Assembly (NCBI GenBank): GCA_000531095.1
Contig: HG799463.1
Coordinates: forward strand, 112,239-176,238
Direction of reading: 5' to 3'
Length of the DNA: 64,000 nt
DNA from: Gemmata massiliana
GTDB lineage: Bacteria; Planctomycetota; Planctomycetia; Gemmatales; Gemmataceae
The notes under the pieces were generated by a model. The model did not search any database and was not told the origin of the DNA. It saw nothing but the letters and a program-made list of their open reading frames with translations. Shown here piece after piece: positions 7,150 through 16,257 of this stretch (positions within the stretch are counted from its first letter, which is position 1; every line of letters starts with the position of its first letter). The position numbers and the translations under genes were made by a program.

Positions 7150-8196
7150 ATGTCGCGTTCGCGTCGCGGGTTTACATTGATCGAGTTGTTAGTCGTAATA
7201 GCCATCATTGCCATCTTGATCGGTCTGTTGTTGCCGGCGGTTCAAAAGGTGCGCGAGGCCGCCGCACGCATGAAGTGCCAAAACAATTTAAAGCAGTTCG
7301 GACTGGCCGCACACAACTACGAATCGACGAACAGTACGCTCCCGCCCACTCAACACACCACTGTCATCGCGGGTAGCACGGTGTCGTCCGGGGCGCCGCT
7401 GCAAGCCCTGTTGCTGCCGTACTTTGAACAGGCGAACAAGTTCAACCAGTTCAACATGAACTACAACGTGAACAGTGACGCCGCGATTCACTCCTCAATT
7501 CCGGCACTCACCGGGGCCAATGCCGCGGCCCGCGCCGGCGACGTGCCCGTGTTCCTGTGCCCCTCGGACGCTTCGAGCGAAACGTATTTCGGGGCCGGAC
7601 GGCAGAACTACTTCGGTTCGCTCGGGGCCTACGCCGGCTACCGTGGGGGTGGTGGCGTGAACGACGGGATCTTTTCCATCCCGTACCCTTCCGCCGGCCA
7701 AACGATGAAGGGGATCTCGATTCTGGGCGTATCCGACGGGACCAGTAACACGGTCATGTTCGCCGAGGTGATGCGCTCGACGACCCTGTACAACGCGGCC
7801 AGCGGCATCCGCGACCACGCCACGGTCATCATCAATAGCGGGAACACCGGGTACAACGAGACCGACGGAACCACGATCAGCATGTGCGTCGACGGCAGTA
7901 ATTGGAGCAGTTCGATCAAGTACGTCGGCTACCAGTATTACCGGAACCTGCCGTCGAACTTCGTGTTCACCCACACCCTGCCGGTCAACTGGAACAAAAA
8001 GTCACCGACCGGCCAACGGTACAGTTGCGGGAGCACGTCGTTCGCGTCCATGCACATCGCGGCCAGCAGCTACCACACCGGTGGGGCGAACGCATGCATG
8101 GCCGACGGGAGCGTGCGGTTCGTGAACGAATCGATCTCGTTCACGAACTGGCGCGCGATGGGCACGCGGGCCGGCGGCGAAGTCGTTTCGGAGTAA
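7150..8196 (+). CDS. DUF1559 pseudopilin-like protein
   Basis: The 348-residue protein starts with a short basic leader and a type IV prepilin cleavage site ([12 protein letters not shown]), then a long hydrophobic helix. After that comes the DUF1559 signature ([19 protein letters not shown]). The large C-terminal domain ends with the family motif [16 protein letters not shown]1559 proteins are greatly expanded in planctomycetes and are thought to be processed by a prepilin peptidase and displayed at the envelope; their role is unknown. A GAGGT sits ahead of the ATG, and transcription is predicted to be sigma54-dependent. A lipoprotein gene follows after a terminator. Confidence 0.92.
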   Translation: MSRSRRGFTLIELLVVIAIIAILIGLLLPAVQKVREAAARMKCQNNLKQFGLAAHNYESTNSTLPPTQHTTVIAGSTVSSGAPLQALLLPYFEQANKFNQFNMNYNVNSDAAIHSSIPALTGANAAARAGDVPVFLCPSDASSETYFGAGRQNYFGSLGAYAGYRGGGGVNDGIFSIPYPSAGQTMKGISILGVSDGTSNTVMFAEVMRSTTLYNAASGIRDHATVIINSGNTGYNETDGTTISMCVDGSNWSSSIKYVGYQYYRNLPSNFVFTHTLPVNWNKKSPTGQRYSCGSTSFASMHIAASSYHTGGANACMADGSVRFVNESISFTNWRAMGTRAGGEVVSE

Positions 8197-8215
8197 GTGT
8201 GCTCTGAATACCACA

Positions 8216-8247
8216 CGCCCGCGGAACGTTCCGCGGGCGATTTTATT
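8216..8247 (+). terminator. intrinsic terminator after DUF1559 gene
   Basis: A perfect 24-base palindrome (8216-8239, arms CGCCCGCGGAAC and GTTCCGCGGGCG) begins 19 bases after the DUF1559 stop and is followed by ATTTTATTT. This is a strong rho-independent terminator, so the following lipoprotein gene may depend on readthrough or its own promoter. Confidence 0.85.
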
Positions 8248-8274
8248 TCCCTACTTCCTTTCGAGTCCTTCTCA

Positions 8275-8682
8275 ATGAGTCGCTTCGTATTGTTCCTCCT
8301 CGGCACACTCACACTCGTCGGCTGTTCATCGAATCAGAGTCAATCGACGTCACAAGGCCCCGGAGCGGACGCGGTCCTGCACGAAGTGGGCGGTCTCATC
8401 CAGATGTACAGCGGAGAGGCCGGTAAGGGGCCGAAGAAGGTCGCGGACCTGACCAAGTATCAAAACGGCTATCCCCTGGGGTTTCAAGCTGTGCAATCGG
8501 GCGAAGTGGTGGTCGTCTGGGGCGCGAAGATCGGTGGCGAAGGCGAAGCCGCATCCGGACCGACGAACGTGATCGCATACGAAAAGAAAACACCCACCGA
8601 AGGTGGGTGGGTGTTGTTCCAGAACACGACGACCAAGCAGATGTCTGCCAGTGATTTCGCGTCCGCACCAAAAGCACAGTAA
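8275..8682 (+). CDS. small predicted lipoprotein
   Basis: From ATG 8275 the 135-residue product has a lipoprotein signal (LLGTLTLVGC, Cys17). The mature domain includes LHEVGGLIQMYSGEAGKGP and a C-terminal beta-rich part (VVVWGAKIGGEG, NVIAYEKKTP). I recognise no named family. Small lipoproteins of this type commonly follow DUF1559 genes in planctomycetes, and the second DUF1559 gene of this window also has a lipoprotein partner. The larger frame from 8197 would start inside the terminator and is not used. It ends 4 bases from the convergent GHL10 gene. Confidence 0.7.
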   Translation: MSRFVLFLLGTLTLVGCSSNQSQSTSQGPGADAVLHEVGGLIQMYSGEAGKGPKKVADLTKYQNGYPLGFQAVQSGEVVVVWGAKIGGEGEAASGPTNVIAYEKKTPTEGGWVLFQNTTTKQMSASDFASAPKAQ

Positions 8683-8686
8683 CCCG

Positions 8687-10150
8687 TTACTTCACGACGC
8701 ACGGGGCGCTTTCGCGTGCCGTGTGGTCGAGGACAGTGGCTACCACGCGGCTCTTCTCCGAGGTGGGAAGAGTCGCGGTCTCATCGGCCGACAAGCCGTG
8801 AACGCTCGTGGTCCATGTCTCGCCCGTCTGTGTCCGCAGAACGACGAATCGCGTTCCCACAGCCGCCTTAACGCGGAGCACCGGCTTACCGTCGACCGTG
8901 TCGCGGGTCACATCCGGCTTCGCGGGGGGCTTTCCCTGAGCGAGCCACGGCGTTTCTGGCACGAGTGCGGGTTCCTCGTAGGTTTTCTTCAACTCGTCCG
9001 CGACCCCGCCAGAATTGCGCACAAGGGCCTTCATGCTAAAGTGGATTGTGCCGTCCGTGCTCTTCTGCTTCCGGGTGATCGCGATCTGATCAGTGACCTC
9101 CTTCGCGGGCCAGCTCTTCTCCTGCCCCGTCACGCGGCTCGTGTACAACCCCGGCCAGAGGTGCCGGTTTTTAGTATTTTCACCCACCCACCAGTTGAGC
9201 AACTTCGGGAAGCTCTGCTTTTCCTGAGCAATCGGCCAGTAGAGTTGCGGCGTGAAGTAATCGACCCACCCCTCGTTGAGCCACAATTTGGCGTCCGCGT
9301 AGAGGTCCGCAAACTGGTCCAAACCCGCAATGCCTGCGGGATACCCCGGGCGCCAGACCCCGAACGGGCTGATTCCCACTTTCACCCACGGCTTCGCCTT
9401 CTTCGTCTCGGTATACATCCTCTGCACGAAGGTGTTTACGGCATCGCGCCGCCAATCGTCGCGAGCCAGCTTTCCGCCGGCCTTCTGGTATTTCTCCCAG
9501 GTGTCGTCGTCGGGGAACGCGATGATCTTCCCGTCCGCGCCCTTTTCCTTGTACGGGTAGAAGTAATCGTCGATGTGAATGCCGTCGATGTCGTAACGTT
9601 TCACCACGTCGAGGACGACCGCGACCGAGCGGTCCTGTACCTCAACGTTCGTCGGGTTCATCCAGTAGTGCGTGCCGTAGGGCTTCGCGAGGTCCGGCCG
9701 CGTTTTGGTGATGTGGTCAGCGGGCGCGGCGGATTTGGCCGACGGGTGTCGTGCGCGGTACGGGTTGAACCACGCATGCAGCTCTAAACCGCGTTTGTGG
9801 GCCTCCTCGACCACGAACGCGAGCGGGTCGTAACCCGGCGATTTGCCCATCGTTCCCGTCAGGTACTCGCTCCACGGCTCCAGTTTCGATTCGTAGAGCG
9901 AATCGGCCATCGGCCGGACTTGGAAGATGACCGCGTTGAGTTTCAGTTCCACCGTCTTGTCGAGAATCGCGATCAGTTCCGCTTTCTGCTTCTCGGCAGG
10001 AAGGCCCGGCTTGCTCGGCCAGTCGATGTTCGAGACGGTAGCGACCCAGACCCCGCGGAACTCGCGTTTCAGCGGTGGCGGCCCGTCTGCGGCCCTAGAA
10101 ATGGGCGCGCAGAGGCCGAGGGCAATTAGCCCGACCAGATACCGACGCAT
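8687..10150 (-). CDS. family 10-like glycosyl hydrolase (GHL10, DUF187)
   Basis: A 487-residue exported protein with a signal peptide ending near ISRAADG. It has the GHL10/DUF187 core: REFRGVWVATVSNIDWPS at the first strand, LNAVIFQVRP, GLELHAWFNPYRARH, and a later YDIDGIHIDDYFYPY with acidic residues where retaining glycosidases place catalysis. Members are TIM-barrel hydrolases of poorly known specificity. It starts 11 bases downstream of the MurQ-kinase stop, so it is co-transcribed with that gene. This suggests it releases sugar from peptidoglycan or a related amino-sugar polymer, which is an inference from context. Confidence 0.85.
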   Translation of the reverse strand: MRRYLVGLIALGLCAPISRAADGPPPLKREFRGVWVATVSNIDWPSKPGLPAEKQKAELIAILDKTVELKLNAVIFQVRPMADSLYESKLEPWSEYLTGTMGKSPGYDPLAFVVEEAHKRGLELHAWFNPYRARHPSAKSAAPADHITKTRPDLAKPYGTHYWMNPTNVEVQDRSVAVVLDVVKRYDIDGIHIDDYFYPYKEKGADGKIIAFPDDDTWEKYQKAGGKLARDDWRRDAVNTFVQRMYTETKKAKPWVKVGISPFGVWRPGYPAGIAGLDQFADLYADAKLWLNEGWVDYFTPQLYWPIAQEKQSFPKLLNWWVGENTKNRHLWPGLYTSRVTGQEKSWPAKEVTDQIAITRKQKSTDGTIHFSMKALVRNSGGVADELKKTYEEPALVPETPWLAQGKPPAKPDVTRDTVDGKPVLRVKAAVGTRFVVLRTQTGETWTTSVHGLSADETATLPTSEKSRVVATVLDHTARESAPCVVK

Positions 10151-10160
10151 GGCAGATCTC

Positions 10161-12035
10161 TCAGGAGGGAACGGAAATGCGATCGAGTGCGAGGCGAACG
10201 GCGCCTTCGGCCGGTTCGCGGACGAGCGTTACGGGAGCCGCGGACAGACCGCGATCCGTTAAAGCAGCCAAAAACCGTTCGCAGTAACCGGGACCAGAAA
10301 CGAGTAACCCGCCCGCGAGCGCGATCGGGAACGATGCCCCCAGATCGAGCGCACGAGCGGCAGCAGCAGCAGCAGCGGCGAGTTCGCACGCAGCCTCACG
10401 AACAATCGCATCTGCAACTGGATCAGCACTTTCGGCAGCTTCCAGCACGACCGGCGCGAGTGCGGCAAGCGAGGCCCGATCGCCCCCGCGATAAACCACA
10501 CCAACTAACTCTTGAGGGCGTTTCAAACCGAGCACTGCGAGCAAGCGATCGGTGAGCGGGGTAACCGGTGCGCGCCCGTCAGCGGAACGCGCCGCGGCGC
10601 GGAGGCCAGCGAGTGCGATCGCGTAACCGCTCCCCTCGTCACCGAGGAGCGGCCCCCACCCGCCCGATCGCGCCGTGCGACCGTCCGGGCAACGAGCAAA
10701 CGCCATCGACCCGGTGCCGGCTACGATGGCGACCCCGGACCCGTTTGGCGTGCCAGCGGCCAACAGCAGCGCCGCATCTTCAATCACATCAACAGTTTCA
10801 GCCAAACGAGTACGAGCAGCCCACTCGCGAACAATTTCCTGGTCCCCGGGACGCCCGGCCCCGGCCAACCCGAGACACGCGGCCCGAACCGGCTGCCGCG
10901 ACCGACCCGCCGCCGCGAACGCCCGCGTGGTCGCTTCATCAAGGGCTGCGAGCGCGCTGGAAGTGCCGACCGCGTGGCGGTTCGACGGCCCCGCTTCCCC
11001 GCGACCCAGCGATTTCCACCCGTCCGAGGTTCGTGCCGCGAGCAACACGATCGTGCTAGTTCCGCCGCCATCGACACCGAGCACGAGTTGTTCCGCGTTC
11101 GTCTTCGCGTGTCCGTTACCGTTACCGTGGTGTTTGCCGTTTTTGCCGTTCGTGCCGACCGCAGCGCGAACCAAGCCATTCGCCTTTCGCAAGCGTTCGC
11201 GGGCTTCATCCGCCGAAACACCGGCCAGTTGCGAAACGAGAGCCGTTTTAAGTTCGCGCCCGCAGTTATTGAGCAGCACATCTGCGGCGGGTTGGTCTAG
11301 TCCGGTCGCTTCGCGGACGATGCGGTTGGTGCGTACTTTCAGTTTCTCATTGGTCGCACGCAGATCCACCATCAGGTTGCCGTAAGTCTTGCCGAGCCGG
11401 ACCATTGCGCCGGTGCTGAGGATGTTCAACACGAGCTTCGTCGCGGTCCCAGCCTTCAACCTCGTGGAACCACTCAGGATCTCGGGACCGACCACCGGCG
11501 CAATCGCGAGGTCGGCGCACGCACTCACTTCTGAATCGTGATTACACGATAGCCCGATTGTGAACGCACCGAGCTTCCGCGCATGATTAATGGCAGTCAG
11601 AACATACGGCGTGCGTCCACTGCTCGCGATCCCGACCAGAACATCCGCGGCAGTTAGGGAAACCGCGGCGAGGTCGTTGAGCGCAAGGTCCGAGCGATCC
11701 TCGGCCCCTTCGATCGCGTTCGTGAGTGCTGTGGGTCCGCCCGCAATGAGGCCAACCACAAGTCCCTGCGGAGCGTTAAACGTGGGAGGGCACTCACTTG
11801 CGTCGAGAACACCGAGCCGTCCGGATGTGCCGGCGCCAATGTAAACGAGCCGCCCGCCGGCGCGCAACCGATCGGTGATTACTTCGATCGCCCGGGCGAT
11901 CGCTTCCGCCTGCGAAGCAACGGCCGGGATGATTTTCGCATCCTCTGCGCACATCAACCGGACGAACTGAAGCGCGGAGAGTTCGTCCAGTTCGGACGAT
12001 GCGGGGTTCCGTGCTTCGGTTTGAAGGTGATCCAT
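10161..12035 (-). CDS. MurNAc-6-P etherase fused to BadF-type amino-sugar kinase
   Basis: The 624-residue fusion has residues 1-~303 as MurQ: an SIS fold with YIGAGTSGRLGVLDASECP and AIEGAEDRSDLA, the latter two carrying the catalytic glutamates. A Gly/Asn/His linker covers ~305-325. Residues ~326-624 are a BadF/BadG-family kinase (LGVDGGGTSTIVLLA, GTGSMAF, WGPLLGDEGSGY). MurQ cleaves MurNAc-6-P to GlcNAc-6-P and D-lactate; BadF-type kinases such as MurK phosphorylate MurNAc and GlcNAc. One polypeptide could therefore run both steps, with the kinase reaction first. Neighbours (SSS transporter, GHL10 hydrolase) fit uptake and recycling of cell-wall sugar. Confidence 0.88.
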   Translation of the reverse strand: MDHLQTEARNPASSELDELSALQFVRLMCAEDAKIIPAVASQAEAIARAIEVITDRLRAGGRLVYIGAGTSGRLGVLDASECPPTFNAPQGLVVGLIAGGPTALTNAIEGAEDRSDLALNDLAAVSLTAADVLVGIASSGRTPYVLTAINHARKLGAFTIGLSCNHDSEVSACADLAIAPVVGPEILSGSTRLKAGTATKLVLNILSTGAMVRLGKTYGNLMVDLRATNEKLKVRTNRIVREATGLDQPAADVLLNNCGRELKTALVSQLAGVSADEARERLRKANGLVRAAVGTNGKNGKHHGNGNGHAKTNAEQLVLGVDGGGTSTIVLLAARTSDGWKSLGRGEAGPSNRHAVGTSSALAALDEATTRAFAAAGRSRQPVRAACLGLAGAGRPGDQEIVREWAARTRLAETVDVIEDAALLLAAGTPNGSGVAIVAGTGSMAFARCPDGRTARSGGWGPLLGDEGSGYAIALAGLRAAARSADGRAPVTPLTDRLLAVLGLKRPQELVGVVYRGGDRASLAALAPVVLEAAESADPVADAIVREAACELAAAAAAAARALDLGASFPIALAGGLLVSGPGYCERFLAALTDRGLSAAPVTLVREPAEGAVRLALDRISVPS

Positions 12036-12045
12036 TGATTAAACC

Positions 12046-12060
12046 GACCATCTAATGGTC
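12046..12060. promoter_or_regulatory. dyad upstream of the MurQ-kinase gene
   Basis: GACCAT-cta-ATGGTC is a perfect 6-bp inverted repeat located 10-25 bases before the MurQ-kinase ATG. It may be an operator or affect ribosome access. No MurR-type regulator gene is present in the window, so the binding protein is unknown. Confidence 0.35.
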
Positions 12061-12291
12061 GCCGCAGCGCGTTCGAGTTACCGGAGTCGATGCGTTCCGG
12101 CTATGCAACAGGCATGCCGCACCGGGCAATCTTGTGGGGTAGGTCGAAACTCATGAGCGGGCCAAAAATCTCGCTGCTCATTGACGCCACCGGCCAACTT
12201 TCATCTCGAAACTTGCGGCCCTTCGAGTTCGTCACGGCGTTCGTTGACATTAATAGAGGACTCGCGTCTGCGTGACATGCTCAATTCATTT

Positions 12292-13806
12292 CTACTTTTT
12301 CGGGCTACGTCCCAAGAACCCGTTCCAGATAAGGGCCATCAGAATCGTCGTTCCGGCCCCGATGGGTGCGAACCACGGGAACGCGAGCAGGGGTTCCTTA
12401 TAAAACACCGGCGCCCACCCCGGAAGACCGGCCGTTAATCCGGTCGACGGCAACCAAAGAGCAAAAACGGTCAGGAACCCGCACACCAGCCCGGCGAGCG
12501 CGGCCCGCGATGCGACCAACTTTCGCATCGTGCCGAGGAGGAACAGCCCGAGTAGCAACCCCATCGTAAGCCCTGCGACCTCCAGCACCCGATCGATCAC
12601 ACTCTTGTTCCCGCCGAACTTGTACGTGCCGTAAGCCACCGCCATCTGTGCGATCCCCCACACGGCGGTCATGACGCGCGACAGCATCACGTACCACCGC
12701 TCCGAGTGGCCCGGGCGCAGTGGGCGATAGAAATCGGTCACAACGGCGTTCGCGGAACTGTTCAGCGACGACGACAGCGTGGACATCGCCGCCGCGAGCA
12801 CCGCCGCCACAAGTATCCCCACTACCCCCACCGGCATCTTCGTCACGATGAACAGGCCGAATACCTCGTCGTTCCGCACGCCCTTCGGCAAATCGAACCC
12901 GCCGGACCGGTTCAACAGGAACATCGCGACGCCGACCGACAGGAACAGGAGGAACTGCACGAAGACCACGAACCCGCTCGCAACGAGCGCGAACCGTGCC
13001 TGCCCCAGCGACCGCGCACAGAGATAGCGCTGCACCATGAGTTGGTCGGCCCCGTGACTCGCCATCGAGAACACCGCACCGCCGATGAGTCCGGCCCAGA
13101 TGTTCAGTGCGACCGTCGGCTTAAAGACCGTGTCGATCACTTTGAACTTGCCCGCGGCTTCGCCTTCAATGAGAAACTGGTCCCACCCGCCCGGGAGCAA
13201 CTTCAGCACGAAGACCCCCGCAAGCACGGCCCCCGCGATTTTGATGACGAACTGAATCAGGTCGGTCCAGATGACGGCCTTCATACCGCCGAGGTAGGTG
13301 TAAACGATCGTGACCACACCCACAACCACGATCGCCGGACCGATGCCGCCCAAGACGAACTGCAACAGCAGCGCGGTGAGGAAGATGCGCAACCCGTCCG
13401 CCACGGTCCGCGTCAGGAGGAACAAGCCGCTCGCGACGCGCTGCACGGACGGGTCGAACCGCTGCTTCAGTACCTCGTAAGCGCTGAACAACTCGCCGTT
13501 CATGTATTGCGGCAACAGTAGCCACGCGACCACGCACCGACCAATGATGTAACCGAACGAGAGTTGCAGAAACGTCAGGTTCCCGCCGTCCGGGTTGAAC
13601 GCGACCCCGGGCACGCTCAAGAACGTGACCGCGCTGGTCTCGGTGGCCACGATCGAGACCAGGATCATGAACCAGCCGATGCTGCGCCCGCCCACGAAAT
13701 ACGTGCGCAAGTCCTTCTGGGCGCGAGTGAACCACACGCCGAGCAGCGTCATCCCGAGAATGTAAACCGCAATAATGGTGAGATCGAGCGCAGAAAGTTG
13801 GGGCAT
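12292..13806 (-). CDS. sodium:solute symporter (SSS family)
   Basis: From ATG 13806 the protein has 504 residues and about 13 membrane helices, standard for SSS transporters. It begins LDLTIIAVYILGMTLLGVW, then YFVGGRSIGWFMI and the sodium-site region SIVATETSAVTFLSVPG. It also has the family region GGMKAVIWTDLIQF and a late SSSLNSSANAVVTDFYRP. SSS transporters import sugars, amino acids or sialic acid with Na+. Same strand as the MurQ-kinase and GHL10 genes, with 256 bases between, so import of an amino sugar is plausible. The longer frame to 13953 has a non-membrane, Arg-rich start and is not used. Confidence 0.9.
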   Translation of the reverse strand: MPQLSALDLTIIAVYILGMTLLGVWFTRAQKDLRTYFVGGRSIGWFMILVSIVATETSAVTFLSVPGVAFNPDGGNLTFLQLSFGYIIGRCVVAWLLLPQYMNGELFSAYEVLKQRFDPSVQRVASGLFLLTRTVADGLRIFLTALLLQFVLGGIGPAIVVVGVVTIVYTYLGGMKAVIWTDLIQFVIKIAGAVLAGVFVLKLLPGGWDQFLIEGEAAGKFKVIDTVFKPTVALNIWAGLIGGAVFSMASHGADQLMVQRYLCARSLGQARFALVASGFVVFVQFLLFLSVGVAMFLLNRSGGFDLPKGVRNDEVFGLFIVTKMPVGVVGILVAAVLAAAMSTLSSSLNSSANAVVTDFYRPLRPGHSERWYVMLSRVMTAVWGIAQMAVAYGTYKFGGNKSVIDRVLEVAGLTMGLLLGLFLLGTMRKLVASRAALAGLVCGFLTVFALWLPSTGLTAGLPGWAPVFYKEPLLAFPWFAPIGAGTTILMALIWNGFLGRSPKK

Positions 13807-14314
13807 CGGCAATCCCGGCCGGTGAGTGGCTCGTACCGACAGGGCGCCGGTATGTCGAACAGGTAAGATCGCAGGCGCAATGCGAACCGCGTGCCGAAAG
13901 ACCGGCGATTTACCGCGGTACACTCTGCTGCGAGACGGTGACGATCCTACCACAGCGCGCAGCTTAGCGACTCACTCACACTCACAAAATTTTAATTGTA
14001 CAGATTTTGTTCAGCATTCGAGGTGCGTCTGAGTGACATAAAACCTACAATCTGTCTCAAACAGGCAAATGGAACGACCTCCCCGTACTCTTCTGTTCGT
14101 ATATCGGCTCATAAGTCGTATTAATAACACGAAAGGTCGGAACCTTCTGCCGGTGTGCCCCAGAAAGTCACCGCGGAACACGGTGTTGCACTTGATGGCA
14201 CTCACCCGACAGGTTCAACTGACAGAGAAGTCGCTGCGCGGGCCACCTGAACTTGTACGCCCCCCGAAGCGGGGGCACCGCGAGCTCGGTCCCACCCACC
14301 CCAAACCCCACAAA
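13807..14314. other. intergenic region, AT-richer, no gene seen
   Basis: This ~508-base spacer separates the diverging symporter and HTH regulator genes. Part of it (about 13980-14150) is clearly AT-richer than its surroundings and could hold both promoters. A small GC hairpin (GCCCCC-cgaagc-GGGGGC, 14259-14276) lies 40 bases before the regulator start. Short open frames here show no coding bias. I see no RNA gene. Confidence 0.45.
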
Positions 14315-14629
14315 ATGCCAATGCCGAAACCCACCTCCGCCCTCGAGTCGCAGGCCAACTGGATCTCCGCTGCCGGTGAGCCGACGCGCCTCGCACTGAT
14401 CCGCGCGCTAGCGGCCGGCGAGAAGACCGTGACGATGCTCGCGCGCGAGTGTCAGACCGAAATGGTGAACGTGTCGCACCACCTCAGCATCCTGAAATCG
14501 GCCGGGATGGTGACCGCTCAAAAGGACGGGCGGTTCATGCTATACAGTCTGGTCGGGGCCGCGGCCACGGGCGCCTTACTGGAAATGACGCACTCGTCCG
14601 GGGCCAAAGTGATCGTACCGCTGGCCTAG
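14315..14629 (+). CDS. ArsR-type winged-helix regulator
   Basis: The 104-residue product from ATG 14315 has an ArsR/SmtB-like fold: NWISAAGEPTRLALIRALA is helix 1-2 with the typical GEPTR turn, then ECQTEMVNVSHHLSILKSAG as recognition helix and KDGRFMLYSL as wing. No CxC metal site is present, so it is not a classical metal sensor. The open frame extends back to 14069, but the upstream part is low-quality. Its target is unclear; the nearest genes are an SDR (convergent) and the SSS transporter (divergent). Confidence 0.8.
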   Translation: MPMPKPTSALESQANWISAAGEPTRLALIRALAAGEKTVTMLARECQTEMVNVSHHLSILKSAGMVTAQKDGRFMLYSLVGAAATGALLEMTHSSGAKVIVPLA

Positions 14630-14673
14630 CACGTTGCAGACAAATTATTTCAAACGAAACACGACTCTTCGCT

Positions 14674-14702
14674 CCAGTTGTGAACGTCTTGTTCACAACT
14701 GG
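14674..14702. terminator. perfect 12-bp hairpin between convergent genes
   Basis: CCAGTTGTGAAC and GTTCACAACTGG flank a 5-base loop, 45 bases after the HTH regulator stop and 28 before the SDR stop. Being symmetrical it could end transcription from both sides. It lacks a long T-run, so a protein-binding or RNA-stability role is also possible. Confidence 0.5.
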
Positions 14703-14729
14703 CGACTACTGACCTTCCTCAACTACCCA

Positions 14730-15479
14730 TTAGCGAACACCGCCACTCGCGAGGAGTTGCTCGCCGGTCAGCCAGCCGGAATCGTCGGAGGCGAGGAACA
14801 CGGCGATCTTGGCAATGTCATCAACCTTCCCGCCGCGGCCGAGCGGGGCCTGTTTCACCGTCTCCTTCTCCATCTCCGAACCGATGACGCCCGCGCTTAC
14901 CGTCCCCTCGGTCTCGATCAGCCCGGGGTTCAGGGCGTTCACCCGGATGCCCTTCGCTCCGAGTTCCTTGGCCAGCACCCCGGTGATGGCATCCACCGCC
15001 CCCTTCGTTCCGGTGTAGACGGCACTTTGCGGCGGGGTGATACGTGCGACCACCGACCCGATGTTGATAATGCTCCCGCCTGCCTTCAGGTGCTTGACGG
15101 CGGCTTGTGTGATGAGGAGGAGCCCGAGGACATTGATGTCGAACTGGCGGTGGAAGTGCTCTTCGGTGATTTGCTCGATCGCGCCGAACTCGTACACCCC
15201 GGAGTTGTTCACCAACACGTCGAGGCGGCCGTAGTTCTTGATCGCCGCCTCGATGATTGCCTCGGCATCCGTCTTCTTCGACACGTCCCCGCCGACCGCG
15301 ACGGCCTTGCCACCCTTGCTCGTGATGTCGGCCACGACCTTGTCCGCACCCGCCTTGCTGGATGCGTAATTCACTACGACCGCTGCGCCTTCGGCAGCGA
15401 GTCGCCGGGCGATCTCGGCCCCGATGCCCTTCGATGCTCCCGTCACCACCGCGACTTTACCGTTCAGCTTGCCGGACAT
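14730..15479 (-). CDS. short-chain dehydrogenase/reductase (FabG-like)
   Basis: Starting at ATG 15479 behind AAGGAG, this 249-residue protein is a classical SDR. Cofactor motif TGASKGIG is at residues ~13-20, NNSG at ~90, and catalytic Ser (NIGSV), Tyr and Lys (YTGTKG) follow. The C-terminal SDDSGWLTGEQLLASGG is typical. The reaction is NAD(P)H-dependent reduction of a carbonyl; substrate unknown. A TetR-type regulator is divergent, 92 bases away, and a dyad lies between, so this SDR is the likely target. Confidence 0.92.
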   Translation of the reverse strand: MSGKLNGKVAVVTGASKGIGAEIARRLAAEGAAVVVNYASSKAGADKVVADITSKGGKAVAVGGDVSKKTDAEAIIEAAIKNYGRLDVLVNNSGVYEFGAIEQITEEHFHRQFDINVLGLLLITQAAVKHLKAGGSIINIGSVVARITPPQSAVYTGTKGAVDAITGVLAKELGAKGIRVNALNPGLIETEGTVSAGVIGSEMEKETVKQAPLGRGGKVDDIAKIAVFLASDDSGWLTGEQLLASGGVR

Positions 15480-15502
15480 GACCGTCTCCTTTTGGAACGT
15501 TG

Positions 15503-15518
15503 TGTACCGTGGAGTACA
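15503..15518. promoter_or_regulatory. candidate TetR operator between SDR and tetR-type gene
   Basis: TGTAC-cgtgga-GTACA is a 5-bp inverted repeat in the 92-base divergent spacer, 24 bases upstream of the SDR start and 54 upstream of the regulator. TetR-family regulators usually bind such dyads and control both directions. Inferred from position and symmetry only. Confidence 0.45.
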
Positions 15519-15571
15519 ATACTGATGTCTGAGCCTTTCACGCCCCCAAAATTTTCTCCGTGAGGTGCGAT

Positions 15572-16159
15572 ATGGGGCGTCCGCGCGAGTTCGATACCGA
15601 CAAAGCGCTTGATCGCGCGCTGGAAGTGTTCTGGCGCCACGGGTACGAAGGCGCGACGATTCCGGACCTGACCCGGGCAATGGGGATTAACCGCCCCAGC
15701 CTCTACGCGGCATTCGGAAACAAGGAAGCGTTGTTCCGTAAAGCGCTGGAACGCTACCAAACCGGCCCGATCGCGTTCGTTCACTTGGCACTGGCAGAGC
15801 CGACCGCTCGAAAAGTGGCAGAACGTTTGTTGTGCGGAGCAGTGCAACTCGTGACCGACACGAGTAAGCCGCGCGGGTGCATGGTCGTGCAAGGTGCCCT
15901 AGCATGTGGTGACGATGCGGAACCGATTCGGCGCGCGCTAACCGAATACCGAGAAGCCGGGTTCACGGCGATCCGCGCCCGATTCGAGCGCGCAGTATCA
16001 GAAGGCGATCTGCCCAAGGGAACGGACTGCACAACTCTCGCTCGATACATCGCCACGGTGTTGAATGGACTTGCTGTGCAAGCTGCGAGTGGAGCATCCG
16101 CGGACGAACTGCGGCGCGTGGCGGAACTCACCGTGCGCGCCTTCCCGACTGAAGGATGA
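15572..16159 (+). CDS. TetR-family regulator
   Basis: A 195-residue protein from ATG 15572 (an in-frame GTG at 15560 is a weaker alternative). The N-terminal HTH is clear: RPREFDTDKALDRALEVFW, then GATIPDLTRAMGINRPSLY and AAFGNKEALFRKALERY. The rest is helical and resembles the C-terminal domain of AcuR/YxaF-like TetR proteins (PRGCMVVQGALAC). It probably represses the divergent SDR in the absence of a ligand. Confidence 0.9.
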   Translation: MGRPREFDTDKALDRALEVFWRHGYEGATIPDLTRAMGINRPSLYAAFGNKEALFRKALERYQTGPIAFVHLALAEPTARKVAERLLCGAVQLVTDTSKPRGCMVVQGALACGDDAEPIRRALTEYREAGFTAIRARFERAVSEGDLPKGTDCTTLARYIATVLNGLAVQAASGASADELRRVAELTVRAFPTEG

Positions 16160-16257
16160 GGCTCGCGGCTCCTGGCAAGCCGGGGCACAAGGTTTGCGCG
16201 TTCACCGCCTGCGAGTGCCTGTAAGCGAAGTTCCACACTTCGAGCAAGTAGACGGGC

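Noticed and set aside
8591-8613. Strong hairpin CACCCACC/GGTGGGTG inside the lipoprotein gene
   Set aside because: It lies within coding sequence (TPTEGGWV) without a T-run, so it is most likely a by-product of codon choice.
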